Virus record (IMG/VR): IMGVR_UViG_3300001589_000007
Span: 1 to 64,000 of that record
DNA from: a virus
Direction: 5' to 3' (one strand)
DNA: 64,000 nucleotides
Shown one piece after another: positions 26,001 through 33,783 of this stretch. The number at the start of each line of letters is the position of its first letter. Within the stretch, counting starts at the first letter, position 1. The notes under the pieces are model-generated. The model was not told the origin of the DNA. It ran no database searches and worked only from the letters and a program-made list of their open reading frames with translations. The translations under genes were made by a program, and so were the position numbers.

Positions 26001-28480
26001 ATTACGTTTACACAATTACAGCATGTACAAGAGATGTTAATAGATATATTGATGCTGTTAAAATAGATGCAATTTACGATTCAAACTATAATGTGTTTAT
26101 GGCAGGAAGATATTATTTAAATTCATTAGCAGGTAATAATGCTGAAGATATGTTCTATATGCGTAACGGTTCGGGATTAAGAAACTGTTCATTGAGCCAG
26201 TTATCAGGAACTTTAGGTAGTGCAAACGTATACGGAACTAAACGTCCAAGTGCAGGAGCATATGTAAGTTTAGATCCAGGTTGGGGACCAGACGATACAA
26301 GAGGATGGGTTACTACAAAGTCACCATATGTACAGAACGTTTCAACATTTGGTACAGCATGTATTGGATTAAAAGTAGACGGAGCCATACACAATGGTGG
26401 TAATGATAGTATTGTTGCTAACGACTTTACACAAATTTTAAGTGATGGTATTGGTTTTTGGGTTAGTAACTTAGGTAGAGCAGAGCTTGTTAGTGTGTTC
26501 ACGTACTATTGTCATATCGGATATCTTGCAGAATCAGGTGGTAAAGTTCGTGCTACAAATGGTAACAATTCATATGGTGATTTTGGATCAGTTGCTGAAG
26601 GCATTGATGCAACAGAGTCACCAGTAACTGGTAAGGTAGATAACCGACAACTTGAAGCACAAGTTGGAGCTGTTCTTACTGATGGCGCAAATGAAATTTT
26701 ACAATTAGAATATTTAAATGCAGGACAAGGATATACAACTGAACAAACAAGTGGTATTCTTACAGTTGATACGCTTAGTGGCGGTGATTCAAGTCGTGTA
26801 AAAGGAACTTATCAAGGAATTGTAGGAGCAAGTGCAGGATCTGGTACAGGACAGGAGTTTACATTACAAGTTGAAGCAAATGGTGTGTATACTGTTACAG
26901 TGACTAAAGCAGGGACAGGACATGCAGAAAATGATACTATTACTATCGCTGATGGATTAATAGGCGGCGGCGGCGGTGTGTCAGCAACATTTGATGTTGC
27001 AACTATCGGAGCGGCAACACAATATTCGATTGCTGGTGAAGGATTTGGTGCGGCAGTAAGTGCTACTAATATTGCTAACGGAGGCGTATTTGAAGTACAA
27101 GTTGATGCTGATAGTAGTACGTTCGGCGGCGACGGTTATAAAGAAGTTGCAAGTAACGCACAAGCAGGAAATACAACTCAAATTAGTTTAGCGGCGACAG
27201 ATGTTAGTGGTACTGGTGCATATAATGGTATGAGTATATACATTCTAAGTGGGCTAGGAAAAGGCCAATACGGTGTAATTAACACATTTGACTCCGGTAC
27301 TAAAATAGCAACAATATTAAAAGAATCAGATGGATCAAGTGGCTGGGAACATGTAAAAGGTTCAGCAATTGAAGCATCATTAGATTCAACTACTGCTTAT
27401 ATCATATCACCTAGAGTTATATTTGATGCTCCAGCAAGTGGTACTAGGGCTAGAGGTAGAGCAAGAGTATCAGATGAGAAAGTTGTTGAAATTAGAATTA
27501 TTGAACCAGGAAGTGGTTATAGTGCAGGTAGCCCTCCAGTAATGACACTTGTTGATCCAAACAATACTATTGAAATGGCACACACTGTTAGAGTAGGCAA
27601 CGGCGTATTAAGACAACCTACATTCTCAAATAGAGGTACTAACTATATTACAGCTACAGCTACAATAAGCGGTGACGGTTTTGCTGATATTAATCAAACA
27701 GGAACTAAGATTCGAGTAGATGGATTAACATCAACTCCGCAAAAAGGATCAAATGTAGAGTTTGCAAGCATATCAAATAAATGGTATAAACTTGTTGCAA
27801 TTACTAACTTGACAGGCAACGGACCATTTAGCGGATTACTTCAAGTAAGTCCAACAATTGGAGCTGATGAAAGACCACCGCATGACAATGCAATTACAAT
27901 ACGTAGACGTTATAGTCAAGTACGTTTAACAGGACACGACTTCTTGGATATTGGTACTGGTAACTTTACTAATACTAACTATCCAGGTGATCCGTCTACC
28001 CTACCAGATGCTACAAAAGAAACAAGTGATTTTGGCGGAGGACGAGTATTCTATACAAGTACAGACCAAGATGGTAACTTTAGGGTTGGTGGATTATTTA
28101 ACGTTGAACAGGCAACAGGTATTGCTACACTAAACGTTGAAGCATTTAACATTAGCGGATTAAACGAACTACAGCTAGGTAGTGTCGCATTAGGTGGCGC
28201 TGGTGCAGTTATTAATGAATTTAGTACAGACGGTACATTTAGTGCAGACAGTGATAGTATTGTTCCTACACAGAAAGCAATTAAAACTTATATTACATCA
28301 CAAATTGGTGGTGGTGTTGCTACTCTTAATGTGAACAGTGTAACAGCTGGTGTAATTGAAATTACAGAAAATAAGATATCAACCACCAGTGGAGGCAAGA
28401 TTAACATAAATAATGTTGTAAACTTCAAAGGTGGAATAGATGGAGCACCTGTAGCATTACAAATGTTCTTACTAAACTAA
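23090..28480 (+). CDS. Giant tail-fibre protein with eight CBM-like repeats and beta-helix
   Basis: A 1796-residue paralogue of the protein at 18162. I choose the ATG at 23090 (MAEFKLGRIRFIWKDEW) over an upstream in-frame TTG at 23078, because it matches the sister start (MAEFRIDRIRYNWKGMW) and has GGAG at the right distance. Residues 1-460 are eight CBM5/12-like modules. They are followed by an 'EQNRAFMQSEVVEFI...KTKCSRDTGILVDSIAWDI' helical module that recurs in the 2479-residue fibre, a beta-helix region, the 'KSPYVQNVSTFGTACIG' turns, a glycine-rich region, and the GHDFLDIGTGNFTNTNYPGD and DQDGNFRVGGLFNVEQ modules. The Asp-box block of the sister protein is absent. Tail adhesin is the likely role. 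Confidence 0.88.
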   Translation: MAEFKLGRIRFIWKDEWSSSTTYYKDDVVRYGGKTFICIVGHIAQTDFMLDLNNATPKWQQFADGQTWKGEWAVSTVYKINDVVKYGGLLYICNTGHVSDTNNIGGLESNLGDDSTAAFWDLFSEGFDYKGNWTVNTRYKVNDIVKYGSRIYICTVYHVSSATLTLGLETDQVKWDMMSDGQDWKTDWTINTRYKVGDLIKYGGQVYRANTGHTSATTITSGLEADQSKWDYFHKGIEYRGEWANATRYRINDVVKDSGGTWICTTYHTSDATHENLRLDQSNWAIFIAGLEFEDTWGPYSEYQPGDIVTYGGYTYIAKTNNTQQKPAEQTAHWQVFVTGFNLRGDYGDDSTNQDYLVGDVVRLGGYTYLAKANSNGQRPPNATYWDKLNEGAKWKAAFTNSTFYDAGDVVTQGVNAYICILAHTSNNGVNDPANDGAGQYWNFLSGGAESGNLTTAGDLVYYGGSGPQRLPIGKPGQVLKVNDDATAPEWAYFGFVNHVYYCDNTKGTDGEAPGHGITMDRPFKTIKFACEQIQLGANLQEDRKLLEQNRAFMQSEVVEFIDWSVANNSAPFTSSFTYNKTKCSRDTGILVDSIAWDISHGGNVKSRESALAYFVGGASQVSGQESQTVAALDYLKVLVSHVLEKTDPAVNYQTLNSISPAVTQVKPSALTTSQATMFKPTGAAYTPTSGLLVLTIGTHPFKVGQTISIGERSLTFTCAQDSHATNHFYPRNTDPAAGSYRAITAVTANTISVNVGISSNTTAHLFVSSQENAVAPVGIVGTTRHLLALTTDAITAGSISGVPAVVKAQKTIFCKTGQFLETLPIRVPEDTAVVGDELRSTKISPAGTVTASEDTPKSLASIARLAAVMPTLISNGNITESSGNSVTQVITRPAGSTAAGNYISNLFTELHDYIDYGANGASGDSTVPAFRGTNTPRTDTGYTYAVEILEQNRAYLVAEVHAYIAVTYPNYVYTITACTRDVNRYIDAVKIDAIYDSNYNVFMAGRYYLNSLAGNNAEDMFYMRNGSGLRNCSLSQLSGTLGSANVYGTKRPSAGAYVSLDPGWGPDDTRGWVTTKSPYVQNVSTFGTACIGLKVDGAIHNGGNDSIVANDFTQILSDGIGFWVSNLGRAELVSVFTYYCHIGYLAESGGKVRATNGNNSYGDFGSVAEGIDATESPVTGKVDNRQLEAQVGAVLTDGANEILQLEYLNAGQGYTTEQTSGILTVDTLSGGDSSRVKGTYQGIVGASAGSGTGQEFTLQVEANGVYTVTVTKAGTGHAENDTITIADGLIGGGGGVSATFDVATIGAATQYSIAGEGFGAAVSATNIANGGVFEVQVDADSSTFGGDGYKEVASNAQAGNTTQISLAATDVSGTGAYNGMSIYILSGLGKGQYGVINTFDSGTKIATILKESDGSSGWEHVKGSAIEASLDSTTAYIISPRVIFDAPASGTRARGRARVSDEKVVEIRIIEPGSGYSAGSPPVMTLVDPNNTIEMAHTVRVGNGVLRQPTFSNRGTNYITATATISGDGFADINQTGTKIRVDGLTSTPQKGSNVEFASISNKWYKLVAITNLTGNGPFSGLLQVSPTIGADERPPHDNAITIRRRYSQVRLTGHDFLDIGTGNFTNTNYPGDPSTLPDATKETSDFGGGRVFYTSTDQDGNFRVGGLFNVEQATGIATLNVEAFNISGLNELQLGSVALGGAGAVINEFSTDGTFSADSDSIVPTQKAIKTYITSQIGGGVATLNVNSVTAGVIEITENKISTTSGGKININNVVNFKGGIDGAPVALQMFLLN

Positions 28481-28502
28481 ACTTGAAAATGGAGAAGAAA
28501 AA

Positions 28503-28823
28503 ATGGCAACAGGAAGATTAGGCGCAAACGATATGGCTTCGGGCACACTTACTACGGTATATACGTGTCCGGCTGATACTTATGCGATTGCGAGTTTAAA
28601 CCTTTTGAATAGGGGAAACCAAGCTCTTACTATGCGAATCGCAGTAGCGGCGGCTGATACTCCTACACTAGGTGAATATATAGAATACGAAGTAGAAATA
28701 TTATCTAAAGGAGTACTTGAAAGAACAGGTATTGTTTTAGCCGCAGGACAAAAAATTGTAGCATATGCTAGTGGACCAAATGTGTCCGCAGTAGCTATGG
28801 GTATAGAAACTTCAACAGCGTAA
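28503..28823 (+). CDS. Small beta-rich structural protein
   Basis: A 106-residue protein (MATGRLGANDMASGTLTTVY...) with the strand plan 'TVYTCPADTYAIASLNLLNRG', a charged middle, and 'GIVLAAGQKIVAYAS'. This resembles the 112-residue product at 4484, so the two are likely paralogous fibre- or neck-associated subunits. It has a GGAGAAG ribosome site and lies 22 bases after the giant fibre. Function unknown. Confidence 0.7.
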   Translation: MATGRLGANDMASGTLTTVYTCPADTYAIASLNLLNRGNQALTMRIAVAAADTPTLGEYIEYEVEILSKGVLERTGIVLAAGQKIVAYASGPNVSAVAMGIETSTA

Positions 28824-28841
28824 AGGAAAAGGAAAACAACC

Positions 28842-29174
28842 ATGGGAAGATATATTACAACAGTTGGAACTGCAGGGACTACTACAAGAGAAATTAGTAC
28901 AACCTTTAGTGCCAGTGTAAACGACAGAATACTAGCAAATACTGCAAGTAGTGCTTATACAATTACATTACCGACAAACTCAAGTTTGTTAGTATCAGAT
29001 ACTATTCAAGTTATTGATATTTCAAATAATGCAGGTAGTAATAATTTAACTATTGGCAGAAATAGTAGCAAAATTAACGGTGCATCAGAAGACTTAGTTA
29101 TTGACGTAAGTGGAGCTATTGTATCACTAATTTATACCGGCACAACTTACGGTTGGGTAGTTGGCGCAGTTTAA
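28842..29174 (+). CDS. Small fibre-tip-like protein
   Basis: A 110-residue protein (MGRYITTVGTAGTTTREIST...). The segment NDRILANTASSAYTITLPTN, followed by 'VSDTIQVIDISNNAGSNNLTI', is a pattern common in the C-terminal domains of phage tail fibres, where a small beta-structure with 'YTITLP' precedes a 'D..NNAG.NNLTI.R' loop. It may be a free-standing fibre-tip module. It is followed 27 bases later by the second cysteine-rich adhesin. Confidence 0.7.
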   Translation: MGRYITTVGTAGTTTREISTTFSASVNDRILANTASSAYTITLPTNSSLLVSDTIQVIDISNNAGSNNLTIGRNSSKINGASEDLVIDVSGAIVSLIYTGTTYGWVVGAV

Positions 29175-29201
29175 AAGAAAGATTATTAAAGGAAACCAGG
29201 T

Positions 29202-30161
29202 ATGGCATCATTAGAAACACTCATTAAAGCTAGAATTCCAGTAGGAACTGAAGAAAATTTAGAAACTGGTAGAATTTATAGTTTCACTGAAGGTACTACA
29301 TATTCCAAGGCATGTAAGTGTTGGTGTTGGTGTCCTGGAGCAGGCTCAGGTACCGTAGACATTGAAGTTTGGGGAGCAGGCGGCAGTGGCGCAAAGATGT
29401 GTTGTTGTGGAGGTGGACTTCCAGGTAATTCAGGAGCATACGCTAAGAAAACAATTACAATGAACACAAGCACATACTTATATGGTTGTACAGGATTTGC
29501 TTGCGGTAATTCAGACGCACTATGTTTTAGAGGCTGTTCAGAACCAACAACTGTTTGCTGGCAAAGTACTTCAACAAACGGTTGTATATGTTCTAGAGGC
29601 GGCAAAGGTGGACATAGTATGTGTTCAACAAATTCAAGTTTATACTGTTGCTTTAGAGCACAAGGATATTGTACAACTAATGTAGGACCAAACTGTGGTA
29701 CTGTTTGTAATATGTGTTCAGGTGCATTATGTGCTATTGCATATGGTGGAGATATAAATAGATGCGGAAATATTTCATGCATGGGTTATCATGGTTGTTA
29801 CCCAGGATGTATATGTTTCTTTAGATCTTATGTTGCATTTCCTCCAGGAATGATTTCAGAGTGCGGAGGAATTGTTGGATTTGCTAACTCTAATGATAGT
29901 TCAGCATCACGTTGGTCAGGTATGGGATACGGACAAACAGTTGCTATGTTAGCAGGAGCGGGTAGACAGCCAGGAGGCGGTATACCATGGAAAGCATGTT
30001 ACAGAAGTGATATGAGTTGTGGTTGTTACCAAACTAACGGTTGTCAAAGTACTGTACCATACGGAGTTGGCGGACACGGAGCATTTCCTTGTCCTGGAGT
30101 TAGAGACTCAGGCCACAGAGGTGGTATGGGTGCAATCAGAATCAAGTATGTGCAAAGTTAA
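29202..30161 (+). CDS. Cysteine- and glycine-rich putative adhesin, paralogue 2
   Basis: A 319-residue paralogue of the proteins at 5363 and 30177 with about 33 cysteines. Conserved landmarks: an N-terminal pair of helices ending in YSFTEG; a KCWCWCPG cluster at residues about 39-46; the strand VDIEVWGAGGSGAKMCCCGG; YCCFRAQGYCTTN near residue 150; and the end PCPGVRDSGHRGGMGAIRIK. Cysteine positions are largely kept among the three copies while the residues between them vary. That suggests a fixed disulphide or metal scaffold with variable loops. Adjacent to copy 3 (15-base gap), so this pair is a tandem duplication. Confidence 0.8.
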   Translation: MASLETLIKARIPVGTEENLETGRIYSFTEGTTYSKACKCWCWCPGAGSGTVDIEVWGAGGSGAKMCCCGGGLPGNSGAYAKKTITMNTSTYLYGCTGFACGNSDALCFRGCSEPTTVCWQSTSTNGCICSRGGKGGHSMCSTNSSLYCCFRAQGYCTTNVGPNCGTVCNMCSGALCAIAYGGDINRCGNISCMGYHGCYPGCICFFRSYVAFPPGMISECGGIVGFANSNDSSASRWSGMGYGQTVAMLAGAGRQPGGGIPWKACYRSDMSCGCYQTNGCQSTVPYGVGGHGAFPCPGVRDSGHRGGMGAIRIKYVQS

Positions 30162-30176
30162 GGAGTAGGAACGAAA

Positions 30177-31136
30177 ATGGCAACATTACAATCAATATTA
30201 CAATCAAGAGCAGGTTCTACTACAGAAACTAATCTTGAACCTGGTAAAATTTGGGCTTATTCCACCGTGACAGATTATACTACATATGGTGGGTGTCATT
30301 GTTGGATTTCACCAGGTAACGGAACAGTAGATTTAGAAGTGATTGGAGCTGGAGGTAGTGGATCAAGAATGTGTTGTTGTTCATCAACTCTTCCAGGAAA
30401 CTCAGGCGCATATGTTAAAAAAACAGGACTAGCAGTAACAGGCAGTTGTTATATATGCATGTATGCTGGTAAGAGTTGTAGAAACGCTAGTCAACTGTGT
30501 AACAGAGGATGTTCAGAAGCCGGAATGGCTTGTTGGACAGGTGGCGGTACAAGCGGTTGTATATGTGCAGAAGGTGGTAGATCAGGAACTAGTTTTTGTA
30601 GTACAGGAACAGCACGAAGGTGCTGTATGATGGCTAACTCATTTTGCGGAACAACATACAGTGGATATTGTGGACTTGTATGTAACCATTGTCCAGGTGC
30701 TTGGTGTGCGTGTGCATACGGCGGTGACGTAAACAGAATGGGAAATATTAGCTGTAGTACATACTGGCATTGCTATCCAAACTGTAACTGTAGTACAATC
30801 CATCACGTTGCGATTGCTCCAGGTTACTTTAGTGAATGCGGAGGAGTTGTTTCATACGGATTAGATGGCGATAACGGCCACTCTGAATGGTCAGGTATGG
30901 GTTTCCAGGGATATATACAAGCACTAAATTCAATGAGTAGACAACCAAGTCAAGGCGCGGCCTGGACTGAATGTTGGGACGGTGCAAGAATATGTCAGTG
31001 TTATGACACACAAGGGTGTACAATGTATGTACCACACGGATCAGGTGGTCCAGCGGCAACACCATGTTCGGGCGTTAGAGATAATGGTTGGGCAGGCGGA
31101 GACGCCATAATTAAAATTAGATATGTAGCATCTTAA
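30177..31136 (+). CDS. Cysteine- and glycine-rich putative adhesin, paralogue 3
   Basis: A 319-residue paralogue with about 32 cysteines. It keeps the MATLQSILQS N-terminus, the VDLEVIGAGGSGSRMCCC strand, GCICAEGG, the HCYPNCNCSTIHHVA cluster and the C-terminal PCSGVRDNGWAGG. In this copy some glycines of the central strand are replaced by Ser (CCCSSTLPG), so it is the more diverged member of the tandem pair. It has a strong AAGGAG ribosome site. The same inference as for the other copies applies: a virion surface adhesin or fibre-tip protein of unknown fold. Confidence 0.8.
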   Translation: MATLQSILQSRAGSTTETNLEPGKIWAYSTVTDYTTYGGCHCWISPGNGTVDLEVIGAGGSGSRMCCCSSTLPGNSGAYVKKTGLAVTGSCYICMYAGKSCRNASQLCNRGCSEAGMACWTGGGTSGCICAEGGRSGTSFCSTGTARRCCMMANSFCGTTYSGYCGLVCNHCPGAWCACAYGGDVNRMGNISCSTYWHCYPNCNCSTIHHVAIAPGYFSECGGVVSYGLDGDNGHSEWSGMGFQGYIQALNSMSRQPSQGAAWTECWDGARICQCYDTQGCTMYVPHGSGGPAATPCSGVRDNGWAGGDAIIKIRYVAS

Positions 31137-31142
31137 TAAATA
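31135..31142 (+). promoter_or_regulatory. Possible late promoter
   Basis: AATAAATA overlaps the stop of the preceding gene and lies 20 bases before the ATG at 31162; it differs from the usual octamer at the first base. Confidence 0.5.
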
Positions 31143-31161
31143 AAACGGAGAGAGAAATAAA

Positions 31162-31845
31162 ATGGCATTAAATATAACATTCGAGGTAACATTACCCGAC
31201 GAACCTTATCATAAAACTACAACCAAAGGCGATAAGTTTACATGCACTTACACTGGCCCACGCTATGTGTTGATGCAAATAGACAGAGACGACTTTCAAG
31301 TACGTGAAGGCGGCAGAGGCGACAAACCAACTGACGATTCTGTAAATGAAAAATACTTTGAACAAGACGATTACTTCTACTTACTAGTAGATGCAACAAA
31401 AGATGCAGATAGTGCATTTTATTGTGCATATGTAACACACGAATATACACATCCAGATGTGGAAGATTTTAGCTGTACAGAAAAAGATGCAGATGGAGAA
31501 GAATTTACTTGGACACACCAGTATGAAGGTACAACAGGTATGCTAGGACATCTATATTGGGCAGAATCATTACTACATAATCCAGGCGGAGCAGGATGGT
31601 CAGGGCCTACTTTTAGAGAACATGTAAACGATTGGGCATCAATGGTTTCGTCATGTAAGGATCAAGCAGAGTCAATTGATGCGGCTCTAGATGATAGTAA
31701 TCAATCAATTTCAGATGCTGATAGAGCTATATTAACTACTAGAAGTACTTGGTTAAAGACAGTAGAAAAAAAATATGAAAAAAACGACCATTGGAAAATT
31801 CCATTTCCAGAGGCACCATTACCACAGTTTGATCTTCCAGACTAA
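31162..31845 (+). CDS. Unknown protein at the end of the first adhesin block
   Basis: A 227-residue acidic protein. The first half is beta-rich (MALNITFEVTLPDEPYHKTT) with a conserved-looking aromatic pattern (YVLMQIDRDDFQV, DYFYLLVDA). The second half is helical (RAILTTRSTWLKTVEKKYEK) and ends with FPEAPLPQFDLPD. Its place as last gene before a terminator, directly after the adhesins, is where phages often keep a fibre-assembly chaperone. That is only a suggestion and I recognise no family. Confidence 0.7.
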   Translation: MALNITFEVTLPDEPYHKTTTKGDKFTCTYTGPRYVLMQIDRDDFQVREGGRGDKPTDDSVNEKYFEQDDYFYLLVDATKDADSAFYCAYVTHEYTHPDVEDFSCTEKDADGEEFTWTHQYEGTTGMLGHLYWAESLLHNPGGAGWSGPTFREHVNDWASMVSSCKDQAESIDAALDDSNQSISDADRAILTTRSTWLKTVEKKYEKNDHWKIPFPEAPLPQFDLPD

Positions 31846-31869
31846 ACTAATTTAACTCTCATCCAGTCT

Positions 31870-31923
31870 AGACTGGGTTCAACGTGTATACTTGATATAT
31901 ATTATTGGACCCAGTCTTTTTTT
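31870..31923 (+). terminator. Terminator with long stem after the adhesin block
   Basis: AGACTGGGTTC (31870-31880) pairs with GGACCCAGTCT (31907-31917; one G-T pair) across a 26-base AT-rich loop, with T's at 31917-31923. A shorter palindrome, CCAGTCTAGACTGG (31863-31876), competes with it. Confidence 0.85.
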
Positions 31924-31942
31924 ATGGAGTATAGAGAGTAAT

Positions 31943-32920
31943 ATGACAACAAGATCAAAAGCGTTTTTTTTAAATGGCGGAGCAGGAAGAATGCTTTGTT
32001 CAATACCAGCATTAGAATTATATGAACAAGAGTCAGGTGATAAAGACTTTGTAGTTGTGTGTGAAGGCGGCACAGATATGTTTAAAGGGCATCCAACGCT
32101 GGATGCTAGAGCATATGACCCCTGGCATAAAAATTTATTTAAGGACGTATTAAAAGGAAGAGATGTAGTATATCCAGAACCATATAGAGTTTGGGAATAT
32201 TATAATCAGTTATGTAGTTTAGCACAAGCATTTGATATTGAATTAAACGCAAAGGGTATAAGAGAGCTTCCTAAACCAACATTAAAACTTAGCAAAGACG
32301 AACTACTTGTTGGCAGAAAACTAATTAATGAGATAAAAGAAAAAATTAAAAAAGACAAGTTATTAATACTACAGCCTTTTGGTAGAGGTATTGAAATAAT
32401 TGACGATACTCCAATGGATCATACTGCAAGAAGTTTTGAGTTTACTGATCTTAAAAAGCTAATGAAAGAGTTAGAGAAAGATTTTGCACTTATTATGATG
32501 AGCGAGCTTAAAATTGATCTAAAAGGTGAAGGACTAAAACGTGAAGTAGCAATGCCTGAAGGATTAAATATTAGGCAATGGGCCGCAATGATTAAATATG
32601 CAGATCACTTTTTAGGTTGTGATAGTGTAGGACAACATTTAGCATATGTTGTAGGAACAGAAACCACAGCAGTACACGGTGCAACATTTCCAGTAAATGT
32701 ATCTTATCCTAACACTGATAACTTTAACGTATTAGATCTAGGAATGGATGAACGAATTTACGATCCTATACGTATTGTACAAGAAGAGTCGACTCATAGA
32801 CATAATGAAAATTTAATGGCAATGGACGATAAAATTAGAGACTACGTTCTTGGAGTCGTAAAAGGAACAATTAAACATACTAGCGGTGATATCGAACCTG
32901 AAATGATCGAAAAGAAATAA
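31943..32920 (+). CDS. GT9-type (heptosyltransferase-like) glycosyltransferase
   Basis: A 325-residue protein counted from the ATG at 31943 (MTTRSKAFFLNGGAGRMLCS); the open frame extends upstream into the terminator, so that extension is rejected. The opening 'FFLNGGAGRML' is a GT-B donor-side glycine loop. The C-terminal half has MIKYADHFLGCDSVGQHLAY, then VVGTETTAVHGATFP. These match the GT9 signature of a GPMHLA-like helix followed by 'G.P...LFG', in which ADP-heptose is the usual donor in LPS-core heptosyltransferases. The ADP-heptose genes at 45019-49394 supply a fitting donor. It overlaps the next gene by one base (TAATG), so the two are coupled. Acceptor unknown. Confidence 0.75.
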   Translation: MTTRSKAFFLNGGAGRMLCSIPALELYEQESGDKDFVVVCEGGTDMFKGHPTLDARAYDPWHKNLFKDVLKGRDVVYPEPYRVWEYYNQLCSLAQAFDIELNAKGIRELPKPTLKLSKDELLVGRKLINEIKEKIKKDKLLILQPFGRGIEIIDDTPMDHTARSFEFTDLKKLMKELEKDFALIMMSELKIDLKGEGLKREVAMPEGLNIRQWAAMIKYADHFLGCDSVGQHLAYVVGTETTAVHGATFPVNVSYPNTDNFNVLDLGMDERIYDPIRIVQEESTHRHNENLMAMDDKIRDYVLGVVKGTIKHTSGDIEPEMIEKK

Positions 32921-33783
32921 TGGCAAGATTATTTGTATTAGGTTGTAGTTTTACAAATTATGCATGGCCTACCTGGGCTGATATGTTAGGTACAGAGTTT
33001 GAGATATACGAAAACTGGGGATACCCAGGATTAGGCAATCAAGCAATATGTGAAAGATTAGTTGAATTGCATGCTAGAGAACATCTTACAAAAAATGATA
33101 TAGTAATTATTCAATGGACCAGTCATTTAAGAAATGATTATCATACAACTGACACTCGTAGAGAGGGTGTCCTAGAAGGAGTTGGTTGGAAAACTTGTGG
33201 AAGTATTTTTAATTATATTAACTCTGAGTTATATAGTGATGAATGGATTAAGACATTTTGGGATGAAACTAGTTATACAATGCATTTACTAAACAATATT
33301 GTATTAGCACAAGGGTTTTTAAAAAATATAGATTGTAATTGGTATATGACTAGTATGGGAGAAATTGAAAAAATGAATTCAGACTATCCAGACGGTTTAC
33401 AAGGAGAAGTAGGAAGCACTAGTAATATATGGAAAGATATCCCGCCATTAGGTATGTATAAAGATTTAATTACAAATGATAGATGGATTAGACCTGTAGG
33501 TACTACTGCTTGGAATAGCAAGATTGACCATTTTAAATTTAAAGGTCCAGATTATAAATTTATTACTGATAGACATCCGAGTATTGATCAGCATGCTGAA
33601 TACTTATTAACTGAAGTAAAACCAAAGATTAATAATAGCCAGAATTTAAGTAAATTATCAAAAAAATGGATAGATAAAGTTAATAATATATATAAGAATA
33701 CACATAAAGATTTTGATAATTTTTGTGAAACAATATATAAAAACTTGCCTGAGTGGCAAGGTAATAGATACAGAGGATTTTAA
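32920..33783 (+). CDS. SGNH/GDSL-type hydrolase-like protein
   Basis: A 287-residue protein. Block I is VLGCSFT with a candidate nucleophile Ser10. A GYPGLGNQA segment at 34-42 fits block II, and IVIIQWTSHL at 61-70 fits block III. The D-x-H pair near the end, in TDRHPS (D217, H219), fits block V. Such enzymes act as esterases or acetyl-transferring hydrolases on sugars and lipids. Together with the GT9 transferase and the carbamoyltransferase in the same run it suggests removal or handling of an acyl group on a surface glycan. The block II Gly/Asn are present, but activity is unproven. Confidence 0.7.
   Translation: MARLFVLGCSFTNYAWPTWADMLGTEFEIYENWGYPGLGNQAICERLVELHAREHLTKNDIVIIQWTSHLRNDYHTTDTRREGVLEGVGWKTCGSIFNYINSELYSDEWIKTFWDETSYTMHLLNNIVLAQGFLKNIDCNWYMTSMGEIEKMNSDYPDGLQGEVGSTSNIWKDIPPLGMYKDLITNDRWIRPVGTTAWNSKIDHFKFKGPDYKFITDRHPSIDQHAEYLLTEVKPKINNSQNLSKLSKKWIDKVNNIYKNTHKDFDNFCETIYKNLPEWQGNRYRGF

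Noticed and set aside
29276-29782. 168-residue minus-strand frame opposite the cysteine-rich adhesin
   Set aside because: Complement of a Cys/Gly-rich gene gives a Pro/Gln/His-rich frame; no supporting signals.
31892-31943. N-terminal extension of the GT9-like gene
   Set aside because: It would begin inside the terminator stem-loop; the ATG at 31943 starts the recognisable domain.
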